From NCBI GenBank assembly GCA_947452295.1, contig CANGCK010000025.1, positions 1 through 46,797 of the forward strand: DNA of 46,797 nucleotides. The letters run 5' to 3'. The stretch comes from Sphingobacteriia bacterium. Its GTDB lineage: Bacteria; Bacteroidota; Bacteroidia; Chitinophagales; Chitinophagaceae. A program made the position numbers and the translations under genes. Positions 1-8,261 of the stretch are shown piece after piece. The notes below the pieces were generated by a model. The model saw only the letters and a program-made list of their open reading frames with translations. It ran no database searches and had not been told where the DNA came from. Every line of letters starts with the position of its first letter. Positions within the stretch are counted from its first letter, which is position 1.

Positions 1-1665
1 CCTTATGTAGATGATATTATATTGGTTAGCACTTCTGGCAAACCCATGAAGCGTGTTCCCGATTTGATTGATGTGTGGTTCGATAGTGGCGCTATGCCTT
101 ATGCCCAATGGCACTATCCATTTGAAAATAAAGACCTAATTGAAAAAGGGGAGGCTTTTCCTGCTGATTTTATCGCAGAAGGAGTAGATCAAACGAGGGG
201 CTGGTTTTATACCCTTCATGCACTGGGTGTGATGTTGTTTGATAGTGTTGCCTATAAAACAGTAGTAAGCAATGGCTTAGTACTCGATAAGAATGGCAAT
301 AAAATGAGTAAACGACTAGGTAATGTAGTTAACCCATTCGATACAATTGAAAAATATGGATCAGATGCTACCCGGTGGTACCTTATTACCAATGCATCTC
401 CTTGGGATAACCTGAAATTCGACTTAGCTGGTATACAAGAAGTTCAACGTAAATTCTTCGGTACATTATATAATACCTATCAATTTTTTGCTTTATATGC
501 CAATGTTGATGGTTTTGCCTTCAAAGAAGCGTATATACCCTTGGCCGACAGACCAGAAATAGACCGTTGGATCCTTTCTTCCCTTAATACACTCGTGAAA
601 TCAGTGACCGATTGTATGAATGATTATGAACCAACTATGGCCGGTCGCGCTATCGAAACATTTTTAGATGCTCAGCTGAGCAATTGGTATGTAAGATTAT
701 GTAGAAGAAGATTTTGGAAAGGCGAGTACGAAGGGGATAAAATAAGCGCTTATCAAACTTTATATGAATGTTTAGAAACCATAGTAAGATTGATAGCACC
801 TATTTCACCATTCTTCAGCGACGCCATTTTTGCCAACTTAAACGCGGTAACTGGTCGTTATAATGCAGCATCTGTTCACCACGTTAATTTCCCCGAATAT
901 AACGCAGCCGCTGTTGACCCATCCTTAGAAGAAAGAATGGAACTCGCACAAGAAACTTGCTCTTTGGTTTTGTCTTTGCGTAAAAAAGTAAACATTAAAG
1001 TACGCCAGCCCCTTCAAAAAATAATGATTCCGGTACTAAACCCGATAATGAAGGTCCAATTGGAAAAAATGGAAGACCTAATTAAGGCTGAAGTTAATAT
1101 TAAAGAAATAGAATATATTACTGAAACTGCTGGCGTAATCAATAAAAAAATCAAAGCCAATTTTAAAACATTGGGCGCTAAGCTTGGCGCATCGATGAAG
1201 GAAGCTGCTGCAGTAATTGCCGGATTTAGTCAGGAACAAATTACTGAAATTGAACAAAAAGGATTGATAACCATACAGTTATCTGCTGACGCTTACTCAA
1301 TTGAGCTGGCCGATGTTGATATTGTTGCCGAAGACATACCTGGATGGAGTGTTGCCAGCAAAAGTGCCTTAACAGTTGCCTTAGATATAACGATCACTGA
1401 AGAGTTAAAAAATGAAGGGGATGCTCGTGAACTGGTTAATAGGATACAAAATATCCGAAAAGAGCGTAATTTTGAGCTTACAGACCGTATTATCGTGCAG
1501 TTAGAACTGAATGAAGTATTCCGTAATGGGATAATGAAATATAACGACTATATTTGCCGCGAAATTCTGGCAGATGGAATTGACTGGTTACCCCAAATTA
1601 CAGAAGGTAACAGTATAGAAGTCAATGAAATAGCCTTAAAAGTAGTAGTAAACAAAAAAGGATAA
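1..1665 (+). CDS. ileS: Isoleucyl-tRNA synthetase, C-terminal part (5' end outside window)
   Basis: This enzyme charges tRNA-Ile with isoleucine in the cytoplasm. The reading frame is open to base 1, so the start lies outside the window and about 554 residues are visible. They include the end of the catalytic domain, the KMSKR signature (bases 301-315) that stabilises the aminoacyl-adenylate, and the helical anticodon-binding domain. The C-terminal part has a GDARELVNRIQNIRKERNFEL segment like the DUF5915-type end of eukaryote-like (type 2) IleRS, and no C-terminal zinc finger of the E. coli type is seen. Type 2 enzymes are typically less sensitive to mupirocin (family knowledge). The DksA-like gene starts 5 bp after the stop, so the two are probably co-transcribed. 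Identity is certain; the type 2 assignment is inferred from the C-terminus alone. Confidence 0.96.
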   Translation, partial: PYVDDIILVSTSGKPMKRVPDLIDVWFDSGAMPYAQWHYPFENKDLIEKGEAFPADFIAEGVDQTRGWFYTLHALGVMLFDSVAYKTVVSNGLVLDKNGNKMSKRLGNVVNPFDTIEKYGSDATRWYLITNASPWDNLKFDLAGIQEVQRKFFGTLYNTYQFFALYANVDGFAFKEAYIPLADRPEIDRWILSSLNTLVKSVTDCMNDYEPTMAGRAIETFLDAQLSNWYVRLCRRRFWKGEYEGDKISAYQTLYECLETIVRLIAPISPFFSDAIFANLNAVTGRYNAASVHHVNFPEYNAAAVDPSLEERMELAQETCSLVLSLRKKVNIKVRQPLQKIMIPVLNPIMKVQLEKMEDLIKAEVNIKEIEYITETAGVINKKIKANFKTLGAKLGASMKEAAAVIAGFSQEQITEIEQKGLITIQLSADAYSIELADVDIVAEDIPGWSVASKSALTVALDITITEELKNEGDARELVNRIQNIRKERNFELTDRIIVQLELNEVFRNGIMKYNDYICREILADGIDWLPQITEGNSIEVNEIALKVVVNKKG

Positions 1666-1670
1666 ACCTT

Positions 1671-2669
1671 ATGGCTACAAAAAAACCGGCTGCAAAACCT
1701 GCACCATCAAAAGCAGCAAAGGCAGCTCCGGCCTCTAAAACTGTGAGCAAGTCGGCACCTGCAAAATTGGTAAAGCCTGCAGCAAAATCAGCGCCTGCAA
1801 AGTCTGCTTCAAAAGCAGCTCCTGTAAAGCCTGCTGCAAAAGCTACCCCAGCTAAGCCTGTTGCAAAAGCGGCTCCTGCAAAACCTGCTTCAAAAGCTGC
1901 CCCTGCAAAGCCAGCAGTAAAAGTGGCACCTGTAAAAGTTGCGCCTAAAGCGGCTCCTGCAAAGCCTGCTGCTAAAGCCGCACCTGTAAAAGTTGCACCT
2001 AAGCCCACTGTAAAAGCTGCTCCTGCAAAACCAGCAGTAAAAGCTCCAGCTCCGGCACCAGTTGCCGCTAAACCAGTTGCAGCTGCACCAGCAAAACCGG
2101 CAACTCCTGCAAAACCTGCAGTTAAAGCACCCCCTGCACCTCCGGTTAAACCTGTGAAAAAAGTACTTGGACCCATTAAAGATGTTAAAGTACCCAATAT
2201 AAAAACTAAAAGTAGTTTACCATACAATCCCGGGTATACTCCTCTAGAAAAAAGAGTAGAACCAGCACCTCCTCCCAGAGGACCATTGGTTAAATACAGT
2301 GACACCGAATTGAATGAATTTCGCGAATTAATCCATAAAAAATTAGACGCTGCTAAAAAAGAATTGGCTTATTTACAAGGATTAATTACCCGTAAAGATG
2401 AAATGGGTGGGGATAATGATGATGCACGCTATATGACTATGGAAGATGGTTCTATGAGCATGGAAAAAGAACAATTAAGTCAAATGGCCAGCCGCCAAAT
2501 CACTTATATCGACCATCTAGAAAAATCTTTGATGCGAATAGAAAGCAAAACTTATGGCATTTGCAGAGTTACTGGCAAACTAATCGACAAAGCTCGCTTA
2601 CGTGCCGTACCGCATGCTACCCTCAGTTTAGAAGCTAAGCTCGGTTTAGTAAAACCATCCACAGATTAA
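1671..2669 (+). CDS. DksA/TraR-family protein with a long Ala/Lys/Pro-rich histone H1-like N-terminal tail
   Basis: The protein has two parts. Residues 1 to about 165 are almost only Ala, Lys and Pro in degenerate repeats of the PAKPAxKAAP kind, a basic, disordered tail like that of histone H1 or bacterial Hc1-type proteins. Residues about 205-325 are a DksA/TraR domain: a coiled coil (around FRELIHKKLDAAKKELAYL) followed by YGICRVTGKLIDKARLRAVPH. Only one cysteine (C298) of the usual four-cysteine zinc site remains, as is common in Bacteroidota members of the family. Related proteins bind RNA polymerase through its secondary channel. The tail may add nonspecific DNA or RNA binding, which is inference. 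It starts 5 bp after ileS and ends in a clear terminator. The long opposite-strand frame over the tail is a compositional shadow. Confidence 0.85.
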   Translation: MATKKPAAKPAPSKAAKAAPASKTVSKSAPAKLVKPAAKSAPAKSASKAAPVKPAAKATPAKPVAKAAPAKPASKAAPAKPAVKVAPVKVAPKAAPAKPAAKAAPVKVAPKPTVKAAPAKPAVKAPAPAPVAAKPVAAAPAKPATPAKPAVKAPPAPPVKPVKKVLGPIKDVKVPNIKTKSSLPYNPGYTPLEKRVEPAPPPRGPLVKYSDTELNEFRELIHKKLDAAKKELAYLQGLITRKDEMGGDNDDARYMTMEDGSMSMEKEQLSQMASRQITYIDHLEKSLMRIESKTYGICRVTGKLIDKARLRAVPHATLSLEAKLGLVKPSTD

Positions 2670-2690
2670 TCAAATAATTATTTGAATACC

Positions 2691-2724
2691 AAAGCGGTTG
2701 TTTCATCAGATACAACCGCTTTTT
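2691..2724 (+). terminator. Rho-independent terminator after the DksA-like gene
   Basis: Perfect 11-bp stem AAAGCGGTTGT (2691-2701) with ACAACCGCTTT (2712-2722), a 10-nt loop, and a T run right after the stem. It lies 21 bp after the stop codon and should end the ileS/dksA-like transcript before rbfA. Confidence 0.85.
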
Positions 2725-2772
2725 AGTTATTATACCATTAAAGTACCTAATTTTACAGCATAAACACGAAGT

Positions 2773-3138
2773 ATGGAGGAGGGAAAACGCCAACGTCAGG
2801 TAGCAGGAGCACTACAAGAACAATTTAATGATATTTTTCGCCGGCTTAATTTAACCATGATTGATGGTGGAATGGTATCTATTGCCAACGTGAAAGTAAC
2901 CCCCGATTTACTCGAAGCCCGGGTTTACTTAAGCTTATTTCAAGTAAAAGATGCTGCCCAAACAATGAAAACCATAGAAGGTAGAGCATGGGAAATTAAA
3001 AAAGAACTGGCCGATAAAATGAAGCACCAACTTCGCAGAATCCCAGTAATTCATTTTTATAATGATGACACTTTAGATTATGTGTTTAAAATGGAAGAAG
3101 TATTTAAAAAACTGAATACCAACCAATCCGAAGAATAA
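2773..3138 (+). CDS. rbfA: 30S ribosome-binding factor A
   Basis: RbfA binds the free 30S subunit and helps mature the 5' end of 16S rRNA. At 121 residues it has the usual family length. It opens with the basic segment EEGKRQRQVAGALQEQFNDI and continues with the KH-type core, including ITPDLL-like VKVTPDLLEARVYLSLF and the LRRIPVIHFYNDDTLDY motif near the C-terminus. The ATG at 2773 follows the terminator of the previous gene, so it probably has its own promoter. The permease gene begins 44 bp downstream on the same strand. The assignment is firm. Confidence 0.95.
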   Translation: MEEGKRQRQVAGALQEQFNDIFRRLNLTMIDGGMVSIANVKVTPDLLEARVYLSLFQVKDAAQTMKTIEGRAWEIKKELADKMKHQLRRIPVIHFYNDDTLDYVFKMEEVFKKLNTNQSEE

Positions 3139-3182
3139 ATGTAATTATTCATTTTCGGCCACTTAAAAATGCACTCCTTTCA

Positions 3183-4394
3183 ATGAATCTTATTTTTGCA
3201 TGGCGTTATTTTCGTTCTAAAAAGTCTACCAATGCTATTAATATAATTGCATGGATTGCTGTAACCGCCATCATTGTAGGTACTGCAGCACTAATTATTA
3301 TTTTAAGTGTATTCAATGGTTTTGAAGACCTGGTTAAAAGCTTGTATGTTGATTGTTATGCATCTGTAAAAGTTGTTCCCGCCCAATCAAAAACTTTTCA
3401 TATTTCTACTCAACAAATTAAGCAAATAAATGCCCTCAAAGCAATTACCGCCTATAGCTTTATTGCAGAAGAAAAGGCACTCTTAATGAGTAACTTCCAA
3501 ACCATTGTTACCGTAAAAGGTGTTGAGCCTCATTATAATAAGGTAAACAATATTGCCCCTTATGTTCAACACGGACAATTTAACATTGGTTCACAAGAAG
3601 TTCCTGCCATTGTTATGGGCGTTGGTATTGAAAATGCCGCTGGTATTAATATCGATAGAAATATTGTACCTACAGTACTTTATCTACCTAATAAAAATGC
3701 CACTTCTTTTAATGCTTCCGATGGATTAAACTCATACACAGTAAAGCCCGCAGGCGCATTTATTATTCAACAAGATTTCGATAATAAGTATGTATTTACG
3801 AACCTTAATTTCTTAAAGTATATGCTCAATATGGCGCCAGACGAGTTTAGCGCTATAGAAATTAAAACCGCTGTTGACAATGAAAAAGCAGTTCAGCAGT
3901 CACTTAAAGTTATCATGGGTGGCAACTGTAATGTATTAACCAGATACGAACAAAACCGCTCGCTTTATGCCGTAATGCAAATTGAAAAATGGGTAATATA
4001 TGGTATACTCTCCCTTATTTTAGTAGTGGCTGCTTTTAATATTATTGGCGCATTAACTATGCTGGTTCTAGAAAAACAAAAAGATATAGCAGTATTAAAA
4101 GCAATGGGAGCCAATAACGCTCGTATTCAAAATATTTTTTTACTAGAAGGCATTTTATTAGCAGCAATAGGAGCATCGATTGGGTTGGTTTTAGCAGGAT
4201 GCATTTGCTTTTTGCAAGATAAATTTCACCTGCTTAAACTAGGGGGCTCTACATTTTTAATAGATTACTATCCGGTAAAATCTTCAGTTACAGATTACCT
4301 ATTAGTATTAGCTACTGTTGGTGTAATAGCATTTGCTGCAGCTTATATTACCTCCCGCAAAGCGGGAGGTCGTTCTTTTTCACTTAAAAGTTAA
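3183..4394 (+). CDS. LolC/LolE-like ABC transporter permease (FtsX/MacB family)
   Basis: Inner-membrane permease of the lipoprotein-releasing type. The N-terminus has the short cytoplasmic AWRYFRSKKS motif before a transmembrane helix (about residues 20-45). A large periplasmic MacB_PCD-like domain follows (about 50-260), then three transmembrane helices at about 270-295, 315-345 and 370-392, the FtsX-family layout. The coupling region MLVLEKQKDIAVLKAMGA between helices 2 and 3 is well conserved. At 403 residues it is a normal LolC/E length. No LolD ATPase gene is adjacent, so the partner is encoded elsewhere, as is common in Bacteroidota. A terminator-like hairpin lies inside the last codons, and the gene converges with the transketolase gene with only 5 bp between them. 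Confidence 0.9.
   Translation: MNLIFAWRYFRSKKSTNAINIIAWIAVTAIIVGTAALIIILSVFNGFEDLVKSLYVDCYASVKVVPAQSKTFHISTQQIKQINALKAITAYSFIAEEKALLMSNFQTIVTVKGVEPHYNKVNNIAPYVQHGQFNIGSQEVPAIVMGVGIENAAGINIDRNIVPTVLYLPNKNATSFNASDGLNSYTVKPAGAFIIQQDFDNKYVFTNLNFLKYMLNMAPDEFSAIEIKTAVDNEKAVQQSLKVIMGGNCNVLTRYEQNRSLYAVMQIEKWVIYGILSLILVVAAFNIIGALTMLVLEKQKDIAVLKAMGANNARIQNIFLLEGILLAAIGASIGLVLAGCICFLQDKFHLLKLGGSTFLIDYYPVKSSVTDYLLVLATVGVIAFAAAYITSRKAGGRSFSLKS
4351..4380 (+). terminator. Terminator-like hairpin inside the 3' end of the permease gene
   Basis: Perfect 8-bp GC-rich stem CCTCCCGC (4351-4358) with GCGGGAGG (4362-4369), an AAA loop, then TCGTTCTTTTT. It lies wholly inside the coding region, about 23 bp before the stop codon, between two convergent genes with almost no intergenic space. 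The position suggests that coding sequence doubles as terminator. Confidence 0.55.
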
Positions 4395-4399
4395 CTCAA

Positions 4400-5242
4400 T
4401 TAATAATCTCCTAAAGTCTCAGGTAATTGAGCCAATGCCTTTGCCAACTGGTCATCATTTGGCGCTATACCATGCCATTCATGACTTCCTTCCATAAAAT
4501 CTACTCCCTTTCCCATTTCTGTTTTCATTAAAATACAAATAGGTTTTCCTTGCCCGGTTAAAGATTTTGCTTTATCTAATACAGCTACAACATCATCCAT
4601 ATCATTGCCGATCATGTTTAAAACCATCCAGTTAAATGCCTCAAATTTTGCACTTAAACTATCTAGACTCAACACTTTACTAGTAGGGCCATCAATTTGT
4701 TGTCCGTTAAAATCTATAGTTGAAATTAAATTATCTACTTTGTTATGTGCAGCAAACATTACAGCCTCCCAAATTTGTCCTTCTTGCAATTCACCATCTC
4801 CATGTAATGAAAATACTAAATGCGAATCTTTATTTAATTTTTTACTTAGTGCTGTGCCAATTGCTACACTCATACCTTGACCTAACGAACCACTGGCAAT
4901 CCTTACACCGGGTAAATGCTCATGGGTAGTTGGATGACCCTGCAAGCGGGTATTTAATTTTCTGAAACTAGCCAATTCTTTAACATCAAAATAACCTGAA
5001 CGTGCTAAAACCGAATAAAATAAAGGTGAAATATGCCCATTAGAAAGAAAAAAAACATCTTCCTGAAATGCATCCATCGAAAAATTGGTCTGGTGCTTCA
5101 TACTATGAAAATACAAAGCCGTTAAAAAATCAGTACATCCCAACGATCCACCCGGATGACCACTTTGTACTCCATGTACCATTCGTACAATATCTCTGCG
5201 AACTTGGTTAGAAATATCCTTTAATTCAGAAATGCTTGCCAT
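4400..5242 (-). CDS. Transketolase, N-terminal (TPP-binding) subunit
   Basis: Transketolase moves two-carbon units between sugar phosphates in the non-oxidative pentose phosphate pathway. This 280-residue protein is only the N-terminal, pyrophosphate-binding half: GHPGGSLG near residue 30, and the TPP/Mg motif GDGELQEGQIWEA with the downstream DFNGQQIDG. The pyrimidine-binding and C-terminal domains are absent. Split transketolases are known, and the two halves are normally encoded side by side. Here no C-terminal half lies nearby: the gene meets the permease gene 5 bp away on one side and diverges from the WecA-like gene on the other. The partner must be elsewhere if the enzyme works. The start ATG at 5242 fits the family N-terminus. 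Confidence 0.93.
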   Translation of the reverse strand: MASISELKDISNQVRRDIVRMVHGVQSGHPGGSLGCTDFLTALYFHSMKHQTNFSMDAFQEDVFFLSNGHISPLFYSVLARSGYFDVKELASFRKLNTRLQGHPTTHEHLPGVRIASGSLGQGMSVAIGTALSKKLNKDSHLVFSLHGDGELQEGQIWEAVMFAAHNKVDNLISTIDFNGQQIDGPTSKVLSLDSLSAKFEAFNWMVLNMIGNDMDDVVAVLDKAKSLTGQGKPICILMKTEMGKGVDFMEGSHEWHGIAPNDDQLAKALAQLPETLGDY

Positions 5243-5378
5243 AATTTATGTTGTTTCAAATGAGCAGCGAAGATAATCGCAATTGTTGCAAAATATTAAT
5301 AATTGACAAAAAAATGGATATATATAAAATATAATACTTTTATCCCCTCCATTTCACTAAAAAACAAATACCTTTGTA

Positions 5379-5386
5379 TTATAATC
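5379..5386 (+). promoter_or_regulatory. Candidate -7 box of the WecA/TagO-like gene
   Basis: TACCTTTG matches the Bacteroidota -7 consensus TAnnTTTG exactly. It lies 45 bp before the ATG at 5432 and inside the upstream extension of that frame, which argues for the shorter gene start. The -33 box is poor (ATTTC at a wide spacing). Confidence 0.5.
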
Positions 5387-5431
5387 CAATTAAAGTACAA
5401 GACCCCCCTAGGGTACTTTAAAACTATCTGC

Positions 5432-6595
5432 ATGGAAAACCTTATTTTAGGAGTTATTATGGCCTTTGCCATTACGTTTTACTCAATTCCTATTATTATA
5501 CAAGTCTCTAATATGAAGAAGCTTTTCGATCATCCCGATGAAAGAAAGCTACATCAGAGTCCTATTCCTTCCTTAGGTGGTCTAGGTATTTTTGGTGGAT
5601 TCATTATGGCCATCTTATTAATGGCCGATTTTTCTTCACAGGAAGTATCTGGCACCATTCAATATTACCTTGCCGCTTTTATGGTAATTTTCTTTTTTGG
5701 CATTAAAGACGATATTTTAATCCTTACCCCATTAAAAAAATTAATCGGACAATTAGCAGTTGCTGCTATTTTAATCTTTAAAGCAAACCTGCTGATTACT
5801 AATATGGATAATTTTTTAGGAATTGAACATTGGCCTAAAACTGCCGGTATTGTCTTTTCTTTTATGACCATTATTGTTACTATGAATGCGTATAATTTAA
5901 TTGACGGTGTAGATGGGTTGGCAGGAAGTGCGGGTATTATTACCACTTGCTTTTTTGGATTCATCGCATTTGCCAATAACAACCATTATTACGCACTCAT
6001 TGGATTTAGTTTTGCTGGCGCACTTGCAGCTTTCTTAATGTACAATTTTTCGCCAGCCCGAATTTTTATGGGTGATACTGGGGCAATGTTAATAGGGTTG
6101 GTTAATGCTATATTGGTTATTCAATTCATTAATATGCCTAACAATTCTGCAACAATAACCATTGCCGCTAAACCAGCTATGGGTTTTGGTGTATTACTCA
6201 TCCCTCTTATGGACTCATTGCGGGTATTTGCAATCAGGGTTTTTAATGGATTTTCTCCATTTGATGCCGACCGTAACCATATTCATCACTTGCTTTTAGA
6301 CAGAGGCATGTCGCATCGGAAAGTAGTTTATGCCATTTCAATAGCTTCAGTTGCTTTTATGGCAATAACTTATTGCTTACTTCCATTAGGAACCACCACA
6401 GTTGTAGTAATACAAGTGATACTGTTTTATTTGGCAATTTATGCATTGAAATTCAGTAACTCCAAATCGAAAAAATTTCAGGTAATTAGAGGAAATGTAG
6501 GGGCTGAACTCGATGAAACTGCACAACAGTTCAATAAACGAAAATCCAATAAATTAAGTACTTACAGATCTTGGGTGTTTAAGTTGCCCTTTTAA
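5432..6595 (+). CDS. Polyprenyl-phosphate GlcNAc/MurNAc-type phosphosugar-1-phosphate transferase (MraY/WecA/TagO family)
   Basis: Integral membrane enzyme that transfers a sugar-1-phosphate from a UDP-sugar to undecaprenyl phosphate, the first step of a surface polysaccharide or related glycan. The 387-residue protein has about ten hydrophobic segments and the family motifs: DHPDERKLHQSPIPSLGGLG near residue 30, a DD pair (KDDILILTPLKK), NAYNLIDGVDGLAGSAG, FMGDTGAMLIG, and the HIHHLLLDRG loop typical of WecA/TagO rather than MraY. A TTG-type start at 5303 would add 43 residues of non-family sequence. I chose ATG 5432 because the -7 box lies upstream of it and MENLILGVIMAF opens directly into the first helix. 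No other glycan gene is adjacent, so the glycan served is unknown. Confidence 0.9.
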   Translation: MENLILGVIMAFAITFYSIPIIIQVSNMKKLFDHPDERKLHQSPIPSLGGLGIFGGFIMAILLMADFSSQEVSGTIQYYLAAFMVIFFFGIKDDILILTPLKKLIGQLAVAAILIFKANLLITNMDNFLGIEHWPKTAGIVFSFMTIIVTMNAYNLIDGVDGLAGSAGIITTCFFGFIAFANNNHYYALIGFSFAGALAAFLMYNFSPARIFMGDTGAMLIGLVNAILVIQFINMPNNSATITIAAKPAMGFGVLLIPLMDSLRVFAIRVFNGFSPFDADRNHIHHLLLDRGMSHRKVVYAISIASVAFMAITYCLLPLGTTTVVVIQVILFYLAIYALKFSNSKSKKFQVIRGNVGAELDETAQQFNKRKSNKLSTYRSWVFKLPF

Positions 6596-6696
6596 TAACT
6601 TGTTGCTGCTTCAACCATTTTTTCAAGCATTTTGTAGATTCACTTCCCTTGTTTTTAAAATGATTTACTAAATTCGCAGCAATTTAAATAGCTATT

Positions 6697-7260
6697 ATGA
6701 CGGAAGAATTAAGTTTAATATTAGACGAACTTACCCAAAATATGCAAAAAGGAATTCAGCATCTCGAAGCTGAATTGGTAAAAATACGTGCTGGTAAAGC
6801 AAATCCCAATATGCTTGATGGCATTACTGTTGAATATTATGGGGCTCCCACAGCAATTAGCCAGGTAGCCAATATTACGGTATTAGATGCTAGAACAATT
6901 AGTATTCAGCCCTGGGAAAAAAATATGTTGCAACCAATTGAGCGTTCTATTATGGCCGCTAATATTGGCATTACACCCCAAAATGATGGAGTGCAAATTC
7001 GTTTATTTATGCCCCCTTTAACCGAAGAGCGAAGAAAAGAATTGGTTAAAAAAGCCGGTGGAGAAGGAGAACAATCTAAAGTAGCCATCCGAAATATAAG
7101 AAGAGATGCAATTGAACAAGTTAAAAAATTACAAAAAGATGGTCTAAGTGAAGATGCTGCTAAAGATGCCGAAAAAAATATTCAAGAAACAACAGATAAG
7201 TTTATTGCAACAGTCGATAAACACCTTGTTTTAAAGGAAAAAGAAATGATGCAGGTATAA
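6697..7260 (+). CDS. frr: Ribosome recycling factor
   Basis: RRF splits the post-termination 70S complex together with EF-G. At 187 residues it has normal length. The sequence shows the three-helix bundle: the first helix with LEAELVKIRAGKANPNMLDGI, the small beta domain (VEYYGAPTAISQVANITVLDART, then IQPWEKN), and the basic helix with LTEERRKELVKKAGGEGEQSKVAIRNIRRDA. The conserved arginines of this last stretch contact 23S rRNA. A hairpin terminator follows, shared with the convergent EamA gene. Confidence 0.97.
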   Translation: MTEELSLILDELTQNMQKGIQHLEAELVKIRAGKANPNMLDGITVEYYGAPTAISQVANITVLDARTISIQPWEKNMLQPIERSIMAANIGITPQNDGVQIRLFMPPLTEERRKELVKKAGGEGEQSKVAIRNIRRDAIEQVKKLQKDGLSEDAAKDAEKNIQETTDKFIATVDKHLVLKEKEMMQV

Positions 7261-7283
7261 TTTTACCTTTTTAATACAATATA

Positions 7284-7322
7284 AAAAATAACCAACTGTA
7301 TCAGTTACAGTTGGTTATTTTT
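7284..7322. terminator. Bidirectional terminator between frr and the EamA transporter gene
   Basis: Perfect 17-bp stem: arm 7284-7300 (AAAAATAACCAACTGTA) pairs with 7306-7322 around a 5-nt loop. A-rich and T-rich arms give a T tail in both directions, fitting the convergent genes. The right arm covers the stop codon of the EamA gene (7315-7317). Confidence 0.85.
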
Positions 7323-8193
7323 TGTTTACCATATATACTCCACCTAAAATTATACATAGGCAACAAACCTGCAAGGCATTAACTTGCTCGCCTCCCCAAA
7401 TACCCCATGCAATAGCCACAAATGGAATGCCGTAGGTTACCATCGAGGAAAATAAGGCTCCCGCTCTTTTAACTAACATATAAAACAATACAGACGCTAT
7501 AGCTGTGCCTCCAATACCCAACACCGCCGAAGCCAGTGTTGATGTTAAATAAACTGATTTTTCTAATGGCAATGCAAAATATCCAGTAAAATACAGAATC
7601 AATATACATGGTAATATCAAAAATACAAATGCCATTGAAGCGATTTCTAGCGATCCAATCCCTTGCATATGTTTACTCACCAAATTCACATTGACGCCAT
7701 ACAAAAGAGTAGCCAATAATACCAAAAATGCATAACCAAAATATTGTAAACTGATCGAATTGCCAGCTAAAATCAATAAACACAATCCAATAAAACCAAC
7801 TAGTATGCCAATAAGTTGTCTCATTTTTATTCGCATCTGAAAAAATGAAATACCAGTAACAATAACAAATAGTGGAGTTAATGCATTCATTATTCCTGCT
7901 AATGAACTGTCTATCTTTGTTTCGGCAATGCAGAAAAGATATGCCGGAAAAAAACTACCCAATAAGCCAGATAGTATCACCAAAACTCTTTTATTGGAAG
8001 GTATATGCTTGAAAGCTTTTATTGCAAATGGAAGCAAAACCACTCCTGCACTTAATAAACGGAGGGAAGCTACATGATATGGGCTCAAAACATCCATTTT
8101 ATCGCCCAATCCAATTTTCATTAAAATAAATGAACTTCCCCAGATCACACATAGGGTAATAAAAATCAACCAATTCAATAATTTTTCACGCAC
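7315..8193 (-). CDS. EamA-domain (DMT superfamily) transporter
   Basis: Predicted inner-membrane exporter of small metabolites with two tandem EamA repeats and about ten transmembrane helices. The first repeat opens with LNWLIFITLCVIWGSSFILMK, a typical DMT signature, and the second has LVSKHMQGIGSLEIAS followed by helices. The substrate cannot be told. The frame stays open to 8262, where a TTG start would put the two divergent start codons on top of each other and add 23 residues without family character. I therefore prefer a start near the GTG at 8193 (292 residues), but the exact start is uncertain. The stop codon lies within the shared terminator with frr. Confidence 0.85.
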   Translation of the reverse strand: MREKLLNWLIFITLCVIWGSSFILMKIGLGDKMDVLSPYHVASLRLLSAGVVLLPFAIKAFKHIPSNKRVLVILSGLLGSFFPAYLFCIAETKIDSSLAGIMNALTPLFVIVTGISFFQMRIKMRQLIGILVGFIGLCLLILAGNSISLQYFGYAFLVLLATLLYGVNVNLVSKHMQGIGSLEIASMAFVFLILPCILILYFTGYFALPLEKSVYLTSTLASAVLGIGGTAIASVLFYMLVKRAGALFSSMVTYGIPFVAIAWGIWGGEQVNALQVCCLCIILGGVYMVNKK

Positions 8194-8261
8194 AAAAATA
8201 ATTTTTGCAAAGGTGCAGTTTTTAATGGTGTAAATGAATACTTTTATTAAAACCTTCATCA

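Noticed and set aside
1622..2305. 227-residue minus-strand frame rich in Gly, Ala and Phe
   Set aside because: It is the antisense shadow of the Ala/Lys/Pro repeat tail of the DksA-like gene; biased codons there remove stop codons from the opposite strand.
5303..5431. Upstream extension of the WecA/TagO-like frame
   Set aside because: It adds 43 residues of non-family sequence and contains a -7 promoter box, so the ATG at 5432 is the better start.
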